From Thalassospira xiamenensis M-5 = DSM 17429 (lineage in GTDB: Bacteria > Pseudomonadota > Alphaproteobacteria > Rhodospirillales > Thalassospiraceae), in assembly GCF_000300235.2 (NCBI RefSeq), contig NZ_CP004388.1:2700501-2764500 (forward strand): a DNA stretch of 64,000 nt. The letters run 5' to 3'. The translations under genes and the position numbers were made by a program. Each line of letters opens with the position of its first letter. Positions within the stretch are counted from its first letter, which is position 1. Of the stretch, positions 62,772-64,000 are shown in pieces. The notes under the pieces are model-generated. The model was not told where the DNA came from. It worked only from the letters and a program-made list of their open reading frames with translations, and searched no databases.

Positions 62772-64000
62772 TCAGTCGACAGTCACTTCCGTCAGGCGCA
62801 GACGGCTGTCGGGAACCGGGGTGAAATTCTTGACGCGCTTGGAAACCCCAAAGATCGCATTGAGGTTATAAAGCGGCATTTCCAGCGCGCGATCAGCGGT
62901 GTAATGCGCAATCGACTGCAGGATTTCTTCACGTTTGGCACGGTCGGTAATCGCACGCTGGGATTCCAGCAGCTTGTCGAGTTCCGGATCGCTGTCATAC
63001 GGGTTCCACTTTTCGCCCGTGTGATACATGAAGTAAGCGGTGTTATCATAATCAAGCGTCCAGCCGCCCCACGACTGCTGGAACATCGCACCGGTTTTAC
63101 CCGCCGGAATGATGTCATTAAGCAGAACGTTGGTTTCATAAGGCTTGATCGTAGCGTTCAGGCCAATCACCTGAAGGTAGCTGGCAACGGCCTGGGCAAC
63201 TTCGTTAAAGGTTGCGTCATTGCCGCGAATGTCGATCTGGATTTTCGTACCCGGTGCAACACCGGCTTCTTTCAGAAGCGCCTGTGCCTTGGCCGGATCA
63301 TACGGCAACGGTTTCATCGACGGATCGTTACCAAACGACAATTCACCCTGGAAACTTGCAATCGGCGCTGCCTGACCACCAAGGATCGAGTCAATGATCG
63401 CCTGACGATCCACACCGTAAATCATCGCCTTACGGACTTTTTCATCCGCCGTGATGCCATTGCCGGTATTAAAGCGAAGCGCATAAACCGTAGGGCTTAC
63501 GGTGGTGACGATATCGATATTTTCGTCTTCCTGAATGGTCGGGATCATGCCAATCGGAATGGTCGGCGGAATGACAAGGTCAACGTTCCCGGCCTGAAGT
63601 TCCGCAACCGCGGTCGACGGTTCACTGATGAAGCGATACTTGATGGTTGAAAGTTTCGGCGCACCGCCCCAATGATCAGCATAGGCTTCAAGTGTCAGAC
63701 CAACTTTCGGCTCATAGGAAACCATTTTGAACGGACCGGTGCCGATCGGATGGGCGTTGAAATAATCTTCGCCTTTTTCCGCGATATATTTCGGCGGAAC
63801 AATCATCGCACCATAACCGGCAAGCTTGGTCAGAAGCACCGGATCCGGCTGGGTCAGATGCATGTCGACGGTGTTTTCGTCAATAACTTCGACCGATTTG
63901 ATCGCAGCATAGTTTGACCGCTGTGGCCCTTTTTTGCCTTCATCACCCATCAGGCGATCAAAGGTGAATTTGACCGCTTCGGCATTGAACGGTTCGCCAT
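62772..64000 (-). CDS. Peptide ABC transporter substrate-binding protein, 5' end missing
   Basis: The reading frame runs through the right edge of the window. Translation there gives EPFNAEAVKFTFDRLMGDEG, typical of SBP family 5 (DppA/OppA/NikA-type), so the ATG codon at 63950 is internal. Further family blocks: VIDENTVDMHLTQPDPVLL, FNAHPIGTGPFKMVSYEP, AMIYGVDRQAIIDSILGGQA and a C-terminal NAIFGVSKRVKNFTPVPD. The signal peptide lies outside. It delivers a peptide or similar ligand to the DppB/C-like permease. Confidence 0.95.
   Translation of the reverse strand, partial: GEPFNAEAVKFTFDRLMGDEGKKGPQRSNYAAIKSVEVIDENTVDMHLTQPDPVLLTKLAGYGAMIVPPKYIAEKGEDYFNAHPIGTGPFKMVSYEPKVGLTLEAYADHWGGAPKLSTIKYRFISEPSTAVAELQAGNVDLVIPPTIPIGMIPTIQEDENIDIVTTVSPTVYALRFNTGNGITADEKVRKAMIYGVDRQAIIDSILGGQAAPIASFQGELSFGNDPSMKPLPYDPAKAQALLKEAGVAPGTKIQIDIRGNDATFNEVAQAVASYLQVIGLNATIKPYETNVLLNDIIPAGKTGAMFQQSWGGWTLDYDNTAYFMYHTGEKWNPYDSDPELDKLLESQRAITDRAKREEILQSIAHYTADRALEMPLYNLNAIFGVSKRVKNFTPVPDSRLRLTEVTVD

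Overview
The window looks like chromosomal DNA of a marine-type alphaproteobacterium (Rhodospirillales). Thalassospira is my best guess from gene content and codon style: moderately high GC, a CIO-type bd oxidase, the arginine succinyltransferase pathway and an imuA-imuB-dnaE2 cassette. The genus is an inference, not a proof. Coding density is high on both strands. There is one insertion sequence, one tRNA, and no rRNA or CRISPR array.

1-7.4 kb: a six-gene minus-strand operon (binding protein, fused permease, ATPase, metallo-beta-lactamase-fold hydrolase, histidine phosphatase, HAD phosphatase) sits divergent from a DeoR-type repressor. It resembles 'ferric iron' ABC systems, but the phosphatases and the DeoR regulator suggest uptake and dephosphorylation of a phosphorylated organic compound. 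A class II glutamine amidotransferase follows.

7.6-15.4 kb: the most interesting region. Directly after a tRNA-Thr(CGT) and its terminator lies an R-body (refractile body) island: two large low-complexity proteins of unknown function, a sigma factor with a ~235-residue N-terminal extension, and eight RebB-family structural genes. Six transcription units, including the sigma gene itself, are preceded by the same element: (G/T)TCACAA, exactly 14 bases, then CGTC. This is an ECF-type -35/-10 promoter, so the island appears to be a self-contained sigma-factor regulon, with several units separated by terminators or hairpins. One small gene inside it is interrupted at a C7 tract.

15.4-24.4 kb: a class III cyclase; an EnvZ/OmpR-type two-component system with an Asp/His-rich sensor loop, divergent from a secreted Asp/His-rich duplicated-domain protein; a YpeA-like acetyltransferase; a Na/Pi cotransporter with PhoU-like tail; a TfoX C-domain protein; and glpD.

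24.6-28.8 kb: an IS1182-like element has inserted in the terminator of asnB and duplicated the terminator hairpin. An Lrp/AsnC regulator follows.

28.8-40.4 kb: an AcoR-like sigma-54 activator and a divergent aldehyde dehydrogenase (with a -24/-12 promoter) plus its DUF779 partner; a YeiH-type exporter and LysR regulator; cioAB with a 42-aa DUF2474 subunit, flanked by two multi-pass membrane proteins of unknown function; and a cupin.

40.5-49.2 kb: arginine catabolism (astA, astD, astB), with an M20 hydrolase and a class III aminotransferase in the places where AstE and AstC would be expected, plus a class I aminotransferase and an Lrp regulator.

49.4-64 kb: cysD and fused cysNC for sulfate activation; an AT-rich GIY-YIG/DUF4357 gene; the SOS mutagenesis cassette imuA-imuB-dnaE2 with a LexA box; and a dipeptide/oligopeptide ABC transporter coupled to an M14 carboxypeptidase. 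The last gene is cut by the window end.
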